This document shows, piece by piece, positions 32,827 to 43,642 of a DNA stretch of 64,000 nt. The stretch covers positions 49,839 through 113,838 of the forward strand of contig JAGXJF010002470.1 of the NCBI GenBank assembly GCA_019208055.1. Direction: 5' to 3'. The first letter of the stretch is position 1; each line of letters begins with the position of its first letter. Below the pieces are notes generated by a model. That model was given only the letters and a program-made list of their open reading frames with translations. It ran no database searches and was not told where the DNA came from. The position numbers were made by a program, and so were the translations under genes. Source of the DNA: Stipa capillata. Lineage: Eukaryota > Streptophyta > Magnoliopsida > Poales > Poaceae.

Positions 32827-33501
32827 TATTGGAGGGGTCCATCCTAACGACCCAGCCGATGTACCCCTGAACGTCTCGGCTAGTGGTACTAACTTTAGAT
32901 TGAATTTTTTTGTAAATATACAGGACGACGGGCAAGGACATCTGCTCGAGCAATGCATCCAGATGAGGTGGAGATGTGACGTTTGGACGAGGTGGACCAA
33001 GCCCGGGAGGCGACGTGCTGAAGATGCCAAGGTCCCGAAGCTGATGACATCCGAGCCTGGGGCGAAGATTGAGCGAACGGCGAGGAAGACTTTGGGCAGG
33101 GTGGCATTCCGTACCGGTAAGGAGCATCGAGCATATACCGGTGCATATAGTAGGTAGAGGCAAGAAGAAGAATATGAATCGGGCCCGAGCCTTGTGATGT
33201 AAAGTAAAGTACTACCGAAAACTGCCTAGGGGTAGGCATGTATTTTTACTTGTAAGTCGCAGCCACCTATGAAAATGGTGGGGCGCCATTTCCACAAGGA
33301 GAGGAGGAGAATTGGAAATCAATCAGAGGTTTTTCGAGCGGATCCTTGTCCCATTTTTCACTGTATTTTCTGCATTAAACTTTGACAAGAAGTCGGTGGC
33401 AGTAGAAGTTGCTAGGGGTGCCTTCAGGTTGTCTCCTTAGCATCTCGGCCTCAAGGAGCGGGGTGCCCTAAGTTTACTATCCGAGGGTGACTTCATCGAC
33501 A
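32827..33501 (+). repeat. 5' LTR of the Tat-type element
   Basis: Starts TATTGGAGGGGTCC (the right LTR has TGTTGGAGGGGTCC, so the start TG has mutated to TA) and ends TCATCGACA. Length 675 bp; the 3' LTR is about 663 bp without its insertion. No gene. Confidence 0.88.
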
Positions 33502-33503
33502 GT

Positions 33504-33523
33504 TGGCGTCGATGGTGGGGATT
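33504..33523 (+). promoter_or_regulatory. Primer-binding site
   Basis: TGGCGTCGATGGTGGGGATT starts two bases after the LTR. It resembles, with a few mismatches, the complement of the 3' end of plant tRNA-Asp. Used to prime minus-strand DNA synthesis. Confidence 0.6.
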
Positions 33524-33560
33524 GATCGAAGGTGACTTCCTTGCGACTTACTGCTGCACC

Positions 33561-35022
33561 ATGCCACCACAGTCTAAGAAGGGATCAGCAGGAACCAAGC
33601 GGAAGACGGTGACGGGTGGAGAGATTGGCATGCCAATCCAAGAGTAGTCTCTTTCCCCATCCATTGCGGGCGAAGTGGGAGGTTTTGGCACACAGGCGAG
33701 GGGAATTGTGCCAGTGGGTCCTGATCGTCCAGACGAGGTCGGACCCGATGTCATGGCGGGGTTGGGGAGATCAAGGCACGGGCCGAGCCACGGAGGCGCA
33801 AGCACGTCCGATGGCTGGGAATATGGCGAGTACCCGAAGCCTGGTGGACGAGATGGAAGACCTTCGGTGTCAGGCCGAGGAGGCGACGATAAGGGCGGAG
33901 ACGATACAGACACCTCTTCAAGTGGTGGAGCTCGAAGCTCTTAGGGCAACCGCCCAGTCCCAGCAGGTGGCCGACTTGTATCAAGCTCAAGTTGACACAA
34001 CACATGTGTTGGCAACCCTGCCACCACCACCAGAGGCCCATGCCACAGGGGATCTGTGTCATCAGCTGGCCGAAGGGTGTGCGGTCGTGTGCGAGACACA
34101 TGATGCCGCCCTAGTTGTAGAAGCCCTTCTCTGGGATCTGAACGAGGCTCGAGTTCGGGCATCGGCCTTCATTGGCGAGGTGCATCACGAGGCAGCACAT
34201 CTCAGGGCCAACATATAGCAGAATCAGTAGGCCACCCACACAGCCATCCGTGGTTATGAAGGTGGGCTGAGTTGCCAAGAGGACCCGTATGTCAGTCAGT
34301 ATTTGGGAAAAGCTCACGTTGACCAGCCGCAACCATATGTCGCCCTCTGCCCGCAAGTCCTAGAAGTCATCAACCTTACCAGCATGGCAAGCCCCCTGAG
34401 CCCAGGAATCATGGCTGTGCCATTCCCGCCCAAGTTTTGCCCGGCCAACTTGCCAAAATACGTGAGCACAATAGATCTGATCCAATACACAAGGGTGTCT
34501 GAAGCAGCGGTGATGGCAACAGGGGGAGGAGAGTCCATCATGGTGAAGAGCCTGCTCCTCACACTTACCGGTATCGCCCAGGCATGGTATCTTGGCCTAG
34601 AGCCTCGGATGGTATACTCTTGGGAGCAGCCGCGTGACAAACTCTATGGACATTTCCAGGGATTTCGCAATAAGGAAATGACATCAACAGACCTTAGTAA
34701 CCTCAGACATCGCCCTGGAGAGACGACTCGTGCCTTCCAGCTTCGCTTTTTTGAAGTTCAGTGCCAGGTGAAGGGCGTTGCCAAATAGACTATATGCGAG
34801 GCAGCACAATGGGGTGTCAACAACAAAGCTCTGGTGGATAAGCTAGAGAGAAAGCGACCGACCCATGTGGAGCAGCTGTATGACATCATGGAGGTTTACG
34901 CCCGAGTTGAAGAAGGGCAAATCTTGCAAAGGGAGGAAGCTCGGGGATCCAGATGTATTCGGTCGAGACAGCTGAGAAGGTGGAAGGATGACACCAGAGA
35001 CACCATGAGGTCCATCATGTGA
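33561..35022 (+). pseudogene. Tat-type gag, broken
   Basis: ATG at 33561 (MPPQSKKGSAGTKRK) opens a basic start, then TAG at 33645. The coding trace shifts frame to a coiled-coil-like segment (LVDEMEDLRCQAEEATIRAETIQ, about 33830-34000) and then to a Retrotrans_gag core at 34380-34790 (IDLIQYTRVSEAAVM, WYLGLEPRMVYSWEQ, FQGFRNKEMTSTDLSNL, ETTRAFQLRFFEV) and a helical tail (RPTHVEQLYDIMEVYARVEE, 34860-34920). These form the structural capsid protein. A TAG at 34786 and several shifts disable it. Confidence 0.8.
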
Positions 35023-35403
35023 CTGAGGGGGATCGGTGAGGCACTGGTCATATTGAGCACGAGGAAGAGCGAGGGCAGCCGGGGACACCCTCAGCCAGGA
35101 CTCCCTCCTCGCGAACCACATCGCCCCCATGGAAGGGAGCCCTATGAGAAGCAGGAGTGATATCAAGGAGATAGGCTGGGCTATCATCAGCGAGAGGCAC
35201 CCCGGCATAGAGGTCTGCAGGGCAGGTACTGTGAAGTGCATAAGAGTTGTTCCCACTCCACCACCGAGTTTGATCTTGTCGCCCGAGTACGAGCTCAATA
35301 CCAGGCTGCTCCAAATGGCCGAGGACGACGAGAGCAAGCACTGTGAGTTGAGGCCCCTCTAGAGCTTCCCCCGCCTCCTCTGCGACGCGGTCCTCCGGCT
35401 GAT

Positions 35404-35766
35404 GTGCAAGAGCCACATCGCATCGTCCATGCAATCACTGGTGGCAGCGCCCACACGTTCCCCTCAAAGCTTCGGCGCAAGGAGTATGTTCGCAGACTCC
35501 AGCAAATTGGAGCCTATCCCCCAACCGAGCTCCTGGCTTGGATGAGCACAGCGATCACTTTTAGCCCTGAGGACACCGTGGGCATCGTGCTTCCCCACCA
35601 CGATGAACTGGTCATCTCAATGCTCATTTCCGACATCGAGGTACGGTGTGTTTTTGTGGATGGGGGCAGCTCGGCAGATATCCTATTCGCCTCCGCCTTG
35701 GACAAGATGGGCATTTCGCGCTTGTGCCTTCAAGTGTTGAGTCCCCCTGCTCGGACTCAGTGGTGA
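35404..35766 (+). pseudogene. Tat-type aspartic protease
   Basis: The open stretch ends in RCVFVDGGSSADILFASAL, the active-site loop of plant gypsy proteases (the DGGSS form seen in the Tat lineage). The upstream segment (SKLRRKEYVRRLQQIG, FSPEDTVGIVLPHHDELVISM) is the usual lead-in. A stop at 35764 and frame changes follow; the flap region continues to about 36000 (YQYNVILGRVALNKFGVIPHH). Confidence 0.75.
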
Positions 35767-36150
35767 ACCGGTCAACGTTGTCGGTAGAATTGAGCTTCCG
35801 GTCAGGTTCCAAGATACACCAATGTGTGCACAGAGAGTGTGCTGTTCGATGTCATCGACATGCCATACCAGTACAACGTGATCCTCGGGAGGGTGGCACT
35901 TAACAAGTTCGGGGTGATTCCCCATCATGTTTACCTGTGCCTCAAAGTGCCTGCTACTAGAGGGGTCATAACAGTCTATGGTGATCAGGGTCTATCTTGC
36001 TGCATTGAAGAAACCACCACCTCGGCCATATGGTATGTGCATGATGTCGTCCCATCCATCGGTATGGGCCGAGGTGCTACTTCAAGTCAAACCGCAATCT
36101 CGTTCCAAGTAGGTGAGGTCCTCAGGATCGACTTGTCCGGAGATTAGCCC

Positions 36151-37060
36151 ATGTCATCTACGACTGGCTGGTGGGTTCCAAAGCCGAAGCCGGATGGGGA
36201 GACCCAGGCAGTGATGCTATCAGAGGAAGAGCCATACAAAGTGATGCTGGGTTGCGCGGACCTTTCTCCCAAAGTGGAGCGTGCACTCCTGATAACTCTG
36301 CAATCTAATAGTGACATCTTCACGTGGGAGCCTGGGGACCTACCGGGTGTGCCTCAAAGCATTATTGAGCACAAGCTGATGGTGATACCGGGTTCTCACC
36401 TGATTAAGTAGCGCCTGAGGAAGACGTTGGCTGACCGGCAAGTCACAGCGTGCAATCAAGTCGCCAAGCTTTTCTAGGTCGAGGTAATTCGTGAAGTTAT
36501 GCACCCAGAGTGGCTCGCTAACCCTGTGCTCGTCAAGAAGGCAAATGGGCAATGGCGGATGTGCGTGGACTATATCGATCTTAACAAGGCTTGCCCAAAG
36601 GATAATTACCTGCTTCCACGCATCGACCAGCTGGTGGATGCAACCTCGGGCTATGAACTCATGAGCTTTTTGGATGCCGACTCAGGGTATCACCAAGTTT
36701 GGATGGCAGAGGAAGATGAGGAGAAAACCAGCTTCATGACCCCGTGCGGGGACGTTCTGCTATGTCCGGATGCAATTCGGCCTTAAGAACACCGGGGCGA
36801 TGTTTGCCCGCCTGATCGGAAAAACTCTTAGTGATCAGATTGGCAGGAACATGGAGGCATACATGGACAACATTGTCATCAAAAAGCGTCCTCGCCCAAA
36901 CCCATGCGGTCGACATACAAGAGACATTTGCTAACCTCAGGCGATCTAGTATGAAGCTGAATCAGGAGAAGTGCATCTTTGGTGTGTGCGCCACGAAGCT
37001 ATTTGGATTCCTCATCTCCAAGAGGTGAATTGAAGCTAACCCGAAGAAGATCGATTCCAT
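36151..37060 (+). pseudogene. Tat-type reverse transcriptase
   Basis: Contains the lead-in SDIFTWEPGDLPGVPQSIIEHKL, then NPVLVKKANGQWRMCVDYIDLNKACPKDNYLLPRID, SFLDADSGYHQV, and the catalytic region as YMDN (36860-36871) instead of the family YVDD. The last Asp is Asn (GAC to AAC), expected to abolish activity. Stops at 36409 and 36784 and a shift near 36775 break the frame. Confidence 0.85.
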
Positions 37061-37480
37061 CCTCAGCATGGAGCCATCAGCAACTACCAAGCAAGTACAG
37101 TGGCTAGCAGGTCATCTCACGGCCCTCGGGCGGTTCATGTCGCGCTCTACAAAGAAGGGACTCCCATTCTTCAAGGTATTTGAGGGTCCAGAAATTTCAA
37201 ATGGACGGAGAAGAGTCAAATGGCTTTTGAAGCCCTCAAAAAGTACGTCACATCGCTGCAGCTTCTTCAAAGTCCGGCGCCCAGCGACGACCTTATGGTG
37301 TACCTCGCTGCAACAACCTCGGCAGTTAGTGTTGTGCTTGTCAAGGGGCAAACTCGGACCCAAAACCCGGTCTATTATGTCTCAGAGTCACTGAAAGGTG
37401 CGAAGGTATGGTACGCAGAATTGGAAAAGCTGGCTTACGTCCTTGTCATGGCATCGAGGAAACTTTGATATTACTTCTTG
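37061..37480 (+). pseudogene. Tat-type RT connection and RNase H 1
   Basis: Includes ATTKQVQWLAGHLTALGRF, then LMVYLAATTSAVSVVLVK (37294 onward), the degenerate first RNase H strand where the catalytic Asp is missing as is common in this lineage, and VYYVSESLKGAKVWYAELEKLAYVLVMASRKL. It ends at a TGA at 37466 followed by frame change. Confidence 0.75.
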
Positions 37481-37634
37481 GCACACCAGATACACGTGCC
37501 GACTGCCTACTCAATAGGCGGGATGTTTCGCAACTAGAAAGGGCCGAGTCAGCAAGTGGGCGGCCAAGATTGCCCCCTTTGCAATCGAGTTCCTTCCCAG
37601 AACAGCCATCAAGTCCCAAGTTCTGGCCGACTTC

Positions 37635-38107
37635 GTGGCAGAGTGGATTCCCCAGCCGGGGCTCAGCCAGGTTCTTCAAGATCCATTTTGGACGCTTTAT
37701 GTTGATGGTTCTTGGTGCGCCAAGGGAGCGGGAGTTGGCACGGCGTTGGAGTCATCGGAGGGATCTCGAACTCTGTTCTTAGCTCGTCTAGACTTTAAAA
37801 CAATGAACAACATTGCTGAGTACGAGGCCCTGCTACTCGGTCTTCACAAAGCACGCGCAGCCGGAGCACGTCGGCTCTAGATCAAAAGTGACTCACAGTT
37901 AGTAGTCGGCCAAGTTAGCAAGGATTACCAGACAAAGGACCTGGAGATGATGAAATATCTTGCCCTCATGAGAATAATGGAGAAACACTTCAAAGGGATC
38001 ATAGTCCAGAACATACCACGAGGGGATAACACAGAGGACGACCTTCTTGCCAGGGCAACAAACGACGGGACTGGCACCCCATCGGGAGCATTTTGCGAAA
38101 TTCTCAC
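37635..38107 (+). pseudogene. Second, archaeal-type RNase H (Tat hallmark)
   Basis: Shows TLYVDGSWCAKGAGVG (first Asp), NNIAEYEALLLGLHKARAAG (Glu), IKSDSQLVVGQV (second Asp) and RGDNTEDDLLARA (final Asp region). This second RNase H between the gypsy RNase H and the integrase is characteristic of Tat-lineage elements. A TAG at 37878 and a frame change near 37880 interrupt it. The catalytic residues themselves look preserved. Confidence 0.8.
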
Positions 38108-38139
38108 AGCCGCATCAATTCAAAGCTCAAGTGACATTT

Positions 38140-39364
38140 GCGTTGTGTTGCAGGAAGATTGGAGGACCCCAATTATGGACTATCTCTCCATAAAGACAGA
38201 GCCCCAGGACCCCGCCGTGGCACGTCGTCTTGTAGCTCGGGCACGGAGCTTCACAATACATAAGGGGTCATTGTACAAGCGAGGAGTCTGTGCCCCATTC
38301 CTCAAGTGCATCTCGGCAGAAGAGGGAAAGGAACTACTGAAAAAGATTCACTAGGGGCTTTATGGCTCGCATCTCGCCCCCAGGTCCCTTATTGCAAAGG
38401 CATATGGTGCGGGACTCTACTGGCCTATGGCACTAAGGGATGCGTAGAGCCTGTTAAAGTTTTGCCCGGTGTGTCAATGGATGGGACGAGGCTCGAACAG
38501 GCCGGCAAGCAAAATGCAGCCAATCTCGCCCTCATGGCATCTGGCTCGTTGGGGGGTCGACCTAGTCGGACCATTCAAGATAGCGAGTCATGGGGTGAAG
38601 TTCATCATCGTCGCCCTGGACTATTTCTCCAAATGGCTGGAAGCTAAGCCTCTCACCAAGATCACCTCGGTAGCCGTTCAGAAGTTCATCTAGAAAAGCA
38701 TCATATGCTGCTTTGGTGTGCCGAGCGAGCTAACCCTCGATAATAGTACGCAGTTTGACACAGCAACGTTCAAAAAATTTTGTTCTGGCTTAAACATCAA
38801 GCTCTGCTTCGCCTCTGTGGCCAACCCAAAGGCCAATGGGGCGGTGGAAAGAGCCAACGGCATATTCTTTCAGGCCTTCGAACTCGTCTGTTGGGGCTTC
38901 CTGTAGGGAAATGTGTGGATGAGCTCCCGAGCGTGTTGTGGTAGGCTCGTACATCAGTTAGCCACGCAACAGGTCACACCCCATTCAAACTGCTATTTGG
39001 CGAGGAAGCCGTCACCCCGGCCGAGGTCGAGTTCGAATCACTGCGCATTGCTGAATAGCCAAATGATGACAATCACATGACGTCGCTCGAGGGTATTGAC
39101 AGGCTGCGGCATGACACTTCTCTCAACATCGAGCGGTATCAAGCAGCGACTGCCAAACACTACAACAAGTCGGTAAAGCCACAATCCATCAAGGTGGGTG
39201 ACTTGATGCTCAAGAAGAAGCTAAATCCAGAAAGTGGTAAGTTCTGCTCCAAATGGGAAGGCCCGTACAAAGTTGTTAGCTCATCTCTTCTGTCTTCATT
39301 TCGCCTATGAGACCTCGATGGTGTTACCCTCAAGCATAGCTGGAACATGGGCAATCTCTGAAAG
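38140..39364 (+). pseudogene. Tat-type integrase, broken
   Basis: The zinc-binding region is partly visible (His residues near 38350, FCPVCQW at 38462). The core has WGVDLVGPF (Asp), ALDYFSKWLEA, LTLDNSTQF (Asp, with the usual NG changed to NS) and NGAVERANG (Glu). The C-terminal part reads IERYQAATAKHYNKSVKP and KFCSKWEGPYKVV. It inserts element cDNA into host DNA. Stops at 38352, 38690, 38904 and 39308 disable it. Confidence 0.82.
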
Positions 39365-39552
39365 TACTACGTCTGAGATCTACGATGCAAGCTTCAATAA
39401 ATGATATCACTTATCACTATTGTGACAGCTGTATGGGGCGATCGTCCTTGTAACAGCTACTACATTTTCCTCTCACAAAAAGAAATGTTTGCTTTAACAT
39501 GTTTAATATTTGCTGTTGCGAAGATAATGCGAGATAGCAACATGTCTACCAT

Positions 39553-40034
39553 GACTCGACCCGCTCTCGGTGGTGACGCCTGCCTCGATCTAGTCTTAGG
39601 CAACAACGAAGCTCAAAGCCATGCCCCTAAGTACTATGTACTCGGCGTGACTAGACCCGCTCTCGTTGGCGACACGAGCCCCAATCTAGTCTTAGGCGGC
39701 AGGGAAGCTCAAAGTCATGTCCCTAAGTATGACGTACTTGTCGTGACTCGACCTGCTCTCAGCAGCAACACGTGCCTCGATCTAGTCTTAGGCGGCAGCG
39801 AAGCTCAAAGCCATGCCCCTAAGTATGATGTACTCACAATGACTCGACCCGCTCTCTCGGTGGTGATGCATGCCTTGATCTCGTCTTAGGCGATAGCGAA
39901 GCTCAACGTCGTGCCCCTAAGTATGATGTACTCACCACGACTCAACCCGTCCTCGGCGGTGATGTGTACCTCGACCTAGTCTTAGGCGGCAGCGAAGCTC
40001 AAAACTGTGCCCCTAGGTATGACGTCCTCGCCTT
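39553..40034. repeat. 96-bp minisatellite in the Tat 3' region
   Basis: Units beginning GACTCGACCCGCTCTCGG or variants start at 39553, 39649, 39745, 39841, 39939 and 40035, a 96-bp period with one 98-bp unit. Each encodes 32 residues in one plus frame (for example EAQSHAPKYDVL), so the first three units are open. I regard the ORF as a by-product. Confidence 0.9.
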
Positions 40035-40222
40035 GACCCAACCAGCCCAAAACATTTCGTGTTGCTCGAACCCATTTAGTGCATTACGAACATTAGGAGT
40101 ATATCGTCATAAGTCAACAACACCAGAGACAACAAATTGGTAAACCCGAGAGCATAGGGATGAAGATACATTGATTAGAACATTGAATTACAATCAAGCT
40201 ACAACAACTGCGAATACTTCAT

Positions 40223-40525
40223 GGTCACTATTTATTTCGGTGGGGGGAAAGGTCCGTCCCCTCTGCATCAAGATACATGATTCTTCTTAAGCCTAAGTCA
40301 GGATACACGCATTGTGTAGGATGAGGCGCTAGGAGAGGCAGGCCGTCTACACCTATCTTCAGTTATCACGTCTCGGTCACTGTTTATTTCGGTGGGGGGA
40401 GAGGTCCGTCCCCTCCACATCAAGATACATGATTCTTCTTAAGGCTAAGTCGGGACACACGCATTGTGTAGGATGAGGCGCTAGGAGAGGCAGGCCGTCT
40501 ACACCTATCGGTTATCATATCTCAG
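40223..40525. repeat. 152-bp direct duplication
   Basis: GGTCACT...TTTATTTCGGTGGGGGG at 40223 is repeated at 40375, including ATACATGATTCTTCTTAAG and GGATGAGGCGCTAGGAGAGG. The copies differ at several positions. Non-coding. Confidence 0.88.
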
Positions 40526-41100
40526 CATCCTCAGCTTGATCGGCCGCGAGGGCCAGAAGGAACAAGTCGCTCTTGCTTGCCGAGGCTATCTCCATGGTGA
40601 CATGGTCCACCCCACTAGCTGATGTCATCACCACAGCGACATGTTTCATAGGCTCTTTGTCAACCACGATGGACCCCCTCCTCTTAGCCCACAGGCTGAG
40701 CGAGCAGTGTTTGTGTGACATTGCCACAAGGGGACAAGCCCCACATCACCCAGCGAGTGAATTATATCACGAAGGCGAGTTCTACAAGCAAGCACGATGA
40801 AAAGGGCAATGAACATCAAAACTGGTATCAAATGCTAAAGTATTGACATCACACTAGGTAGGACAAGATGCATGGTTATCAACAGGCAGCAAAATAACAT
40901 CGGCATAGCAACAAATAAGAAATTTAAAAATTCCAGAACCATGTGGCCAAGGCGGGCTCTAGACCTTTGATGAGATGATTCGGCAGGGGCTCCTCTCGAG
41001 GTACCCTTAGCAATTTTGGGGCTTCCTCTGCTGGCTGACATTCTTCGGGAATTTTGGATGCCGTCGACATACTTGCTCCCTTTTTGCGAGAACCCCAGAC
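40526..41100. other. Gene-free Tat 3' region
   Basis: Between the duplication and the end of the antisense ORF. Holds no plus-strand gene; minus-strand pieces at 40835-41109 may be the decayed C-terminus of the antisense ORF. Confidence 0.45.
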
Positions 41101-42657
41101 TAAGGTCATGAAGGCGTTGGCCTCGCTCTTAAACTTCTTGCAGACGAAGGTAACTTCTGAAGTCTTTGGGGTGACATAGCCTGGGGCTTAGAAGATGGAT
41201 GGCTTGGTACGAGTCGCTAGGTAGGTGCATCCAAGTTCAAGCTCCACGGCGGCCCGGGCATTGTCTTGCACGAACGAGGAGCTGGCGAGGTGGGTATCAC
41301 TGCAGACCTTGGTCACCCATTTGATCCCCTCTACAGTTGCTGCTTCTACGTCCACAAAGTTGAAGTTGCTAGCCTCGACTCCGACTCCACCGGCTGCAAA
41401 GCCGGCCGTGTGGCACAAAGGACGAATCAGCTGGAAGACTTGACTGTCCCGCTCGGTGAAGTGCTCGAGCCTTTTGTGCATCATCTCGAGGTCCTCCTGA
41501 AGCCTTTTGGACTCCTTGAGGGCCGAGTCAGATTGGACACCTTGAGGGCTGAGTCAAACCTGCTCTGTTCCTTGATCCGCAAAGAGGCGGTAGCTTCGGC
41601 CTTTCCTCTCTCAGCGGCTAAGTCATTCTCCACTCTCTTCCTCTTGGAGGCGAGGCTCTCCTCAGCTTGGGTGCCATGGTCCTTTTTTGCCATGAGCTCA
41701 GCCTTGAGTTTCTCGACCTCGTCCATCTTGGCTTCCAGACGCTTGGCGAGGTCGGCATTTTTCTTTACCTCAATATTAAGGACGGCAAGGATGTCGTCTG
41801 TCCGCGCTTCTTCTTTAGCCGAGCTCCCTTCCGTCTCGCCCTTGTGTGTTTCTAGGAGCGACCATTTCTCTGCCATGAACATGCACTAAAAAGAGCAAAG
41901 AGGTTTAGCGCTTGAACTTAGAGTGAAATAAACGAGGAAAAAGTCTATCGTACCTTCAAGGCTGCAGCTCTGGAGGTTGTATCAATTTGCATAGCTGACA
42001 TTCCAGCGAAGCTTGCAGCTACGTCCTCCTAAGATAATCACATTCCCGGGTGACTCACGAGCTCCATTTTTATGGTGATAAGGCGAGGAGTTCTGGCTCA
42101 AGTCGCCCCAAGAATGTTATCTGAGGGCGAGGATGCTGGAGGAGAGTCGTGTCGAGAGAGCCTTGGTCCCTGCAAGCCTACGTAGGGGCCAAGGTGGAGG
42201 ACCACACTGTTACCTATGCATCCAAGGGACGAGGCGGAGAGGGGGAGCGCCCCTTAGTGGTAGTTGCTAGGGAGGGAGGACGTTTAGGTTCTTTCCCACT
42301 GGTAGGGAGCTCCACTTCGCGAGCCTCCTGGCGCGGGGAAGTTGCCCCTGGAGCTGGGGGGCTGTTAAAGGGCTCTCCATAGCTAGATTCTTTGGCACGA
42401 CGTTAACCGCCTCGTCGATTTTCACATCAGATGAGGACGAAGAGGAATCGAGCCAGGGAATCCTCTCCGTGATCGTGGTAGTTGAGTGGAACGCGCCGGG
42501 GAGCCCGCCCATAGGTCCTTTGCCCAGGCCTGAGCTAGGCTTCACGGGAGCCTCTGCTTGCTCCTTGGCCACGGGCTGTTCCTCGTCACCTCCAACATGG
42601 GACCCTGCCTCGGACCCTTCCTCATCAGAGTTATCGGAGTTGGCCTCGCCCGGTGCC
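41101..42657 (-). pseudogene. Tat-type antisense ORF, C-terminal part
   Basis: Minus-strand trace: an acidic Ser-rich region (EANSDNSDEEGSEAG, IPWLDSSSSSSD, 42300-42650), then a long heptad-like coiled coil (VKKNADLAKRLEAKMDEVEKLKAELMAKK, 41650-41800), then VELELGCTYLATRTKP (41200-41260). This layout matches the antisense proteins of RIRE2-like grass elements (Transposase_28-type). Its function is unknown. The N-terminal part lies at 54001-55283, separated by the chromovirus insertion at 42658. Stops and shifts are present. Confidence 0.65.
42653..42657. repeat. Target-site duplication GTGCC, left
   Basis: GTGCC directly before the LTR start TGTAACACCCC; the partner is 53996-54000. Confidence 0.95.
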
Positions 42658-43635
42658 TGTAACACCCCATTTGAACGGTTAGGTTTTGATCGACATTCAT
42701 GCATACATGGCATCATCAACACCACACCTTGTTTAAACTTAGTTGTATATCAATTTAATTTTATAGAATATGTTAATATTTCGTCCTCGGTGGGTAATTG
42801 TTGCAAACACCAATCAACGTATTGACAGTATAGAATACGTGCATATCTCATCCTTGAAAACTCAATTTGTGGAAATTAACACCAATCAATTTATTTGATG
42901 TGTCGAACTTCGATAAAAACCCTAGCAAGGGGTGGGGGCCAGTGGACTCCGTCGAAGAATCCTCCTCCCAACCATCCCCTCTTTTCTCCCTAAGGACTGC
43001 TCCCAGGAACTCACATGCAATACCTCTCAATTAGGTTATCCGAGGGCAAACCCTAAAGTCCTAGAAACTAGGGTTTAGCAAATGGACAAGCTAGAGTGGA
43101 TCAAAATGCCTCAAACTTTGAGAATGGGCATGAAATGGGGAATATTAGCTCCATGCCAAATTTCAGAATTTTTAGGAAACCCTAGGACCTACCGCTAGTT
43201 CAAATTGCCGAATTAGGTTAAACTCTAGGTTTGAACTAGATCCCCTTTCAAGTCAACTCCAAATTGGCTCAAACTTGCACAGTAGCTCACAAATAATATT
43301 AGGAAGGTCTGGTAAAAATTTCAGAATAATTGGGGCAAGAATTGTACATAAAATATCGAGAGGGGTGATGCTGTGGTTAAATTAAAAAGAAAAAGAGAAA
43401 AACCTAACCCTAACAGACCCAGCCCGAGGCCAAGTGGGCCGACTCGGCCGGCCCAACTCCCCCGCGCGCGCTCCCCCCTCCTTTCTCCCGCTGACAGGGC
43501 GGCCCCGCGCGTCAGCCTCTCCCCCTCTGCTGCCGCTGCCCCGGGCCCACCTGTCATCCCTCCCGCTCCACGTCGCCGCCGCCCGCTGGCCGTGCTGGGC
43601 GGTGTCCGACCGGCGGTCCGAAGCCCTCGCCGCCC

Positions 43636-43642
43636 TATAAAA
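43636..43642 (+). promoter_or_regulatory. TATA box of the 5' LTR
   Basis: TATAAAA within CGCCCTATAAAATCGCC, in a GC-rich promoter-like setting. The copy in the 3' LTR is at 50721-50727. Transcription would start about 30 bp downstream. Confidence 0.7.

Noticed and set aside
39401..39889. 162-codon ORF through the 96-bp minisatellite
   Set aside because: Coding phase results from repeat length; no domain.
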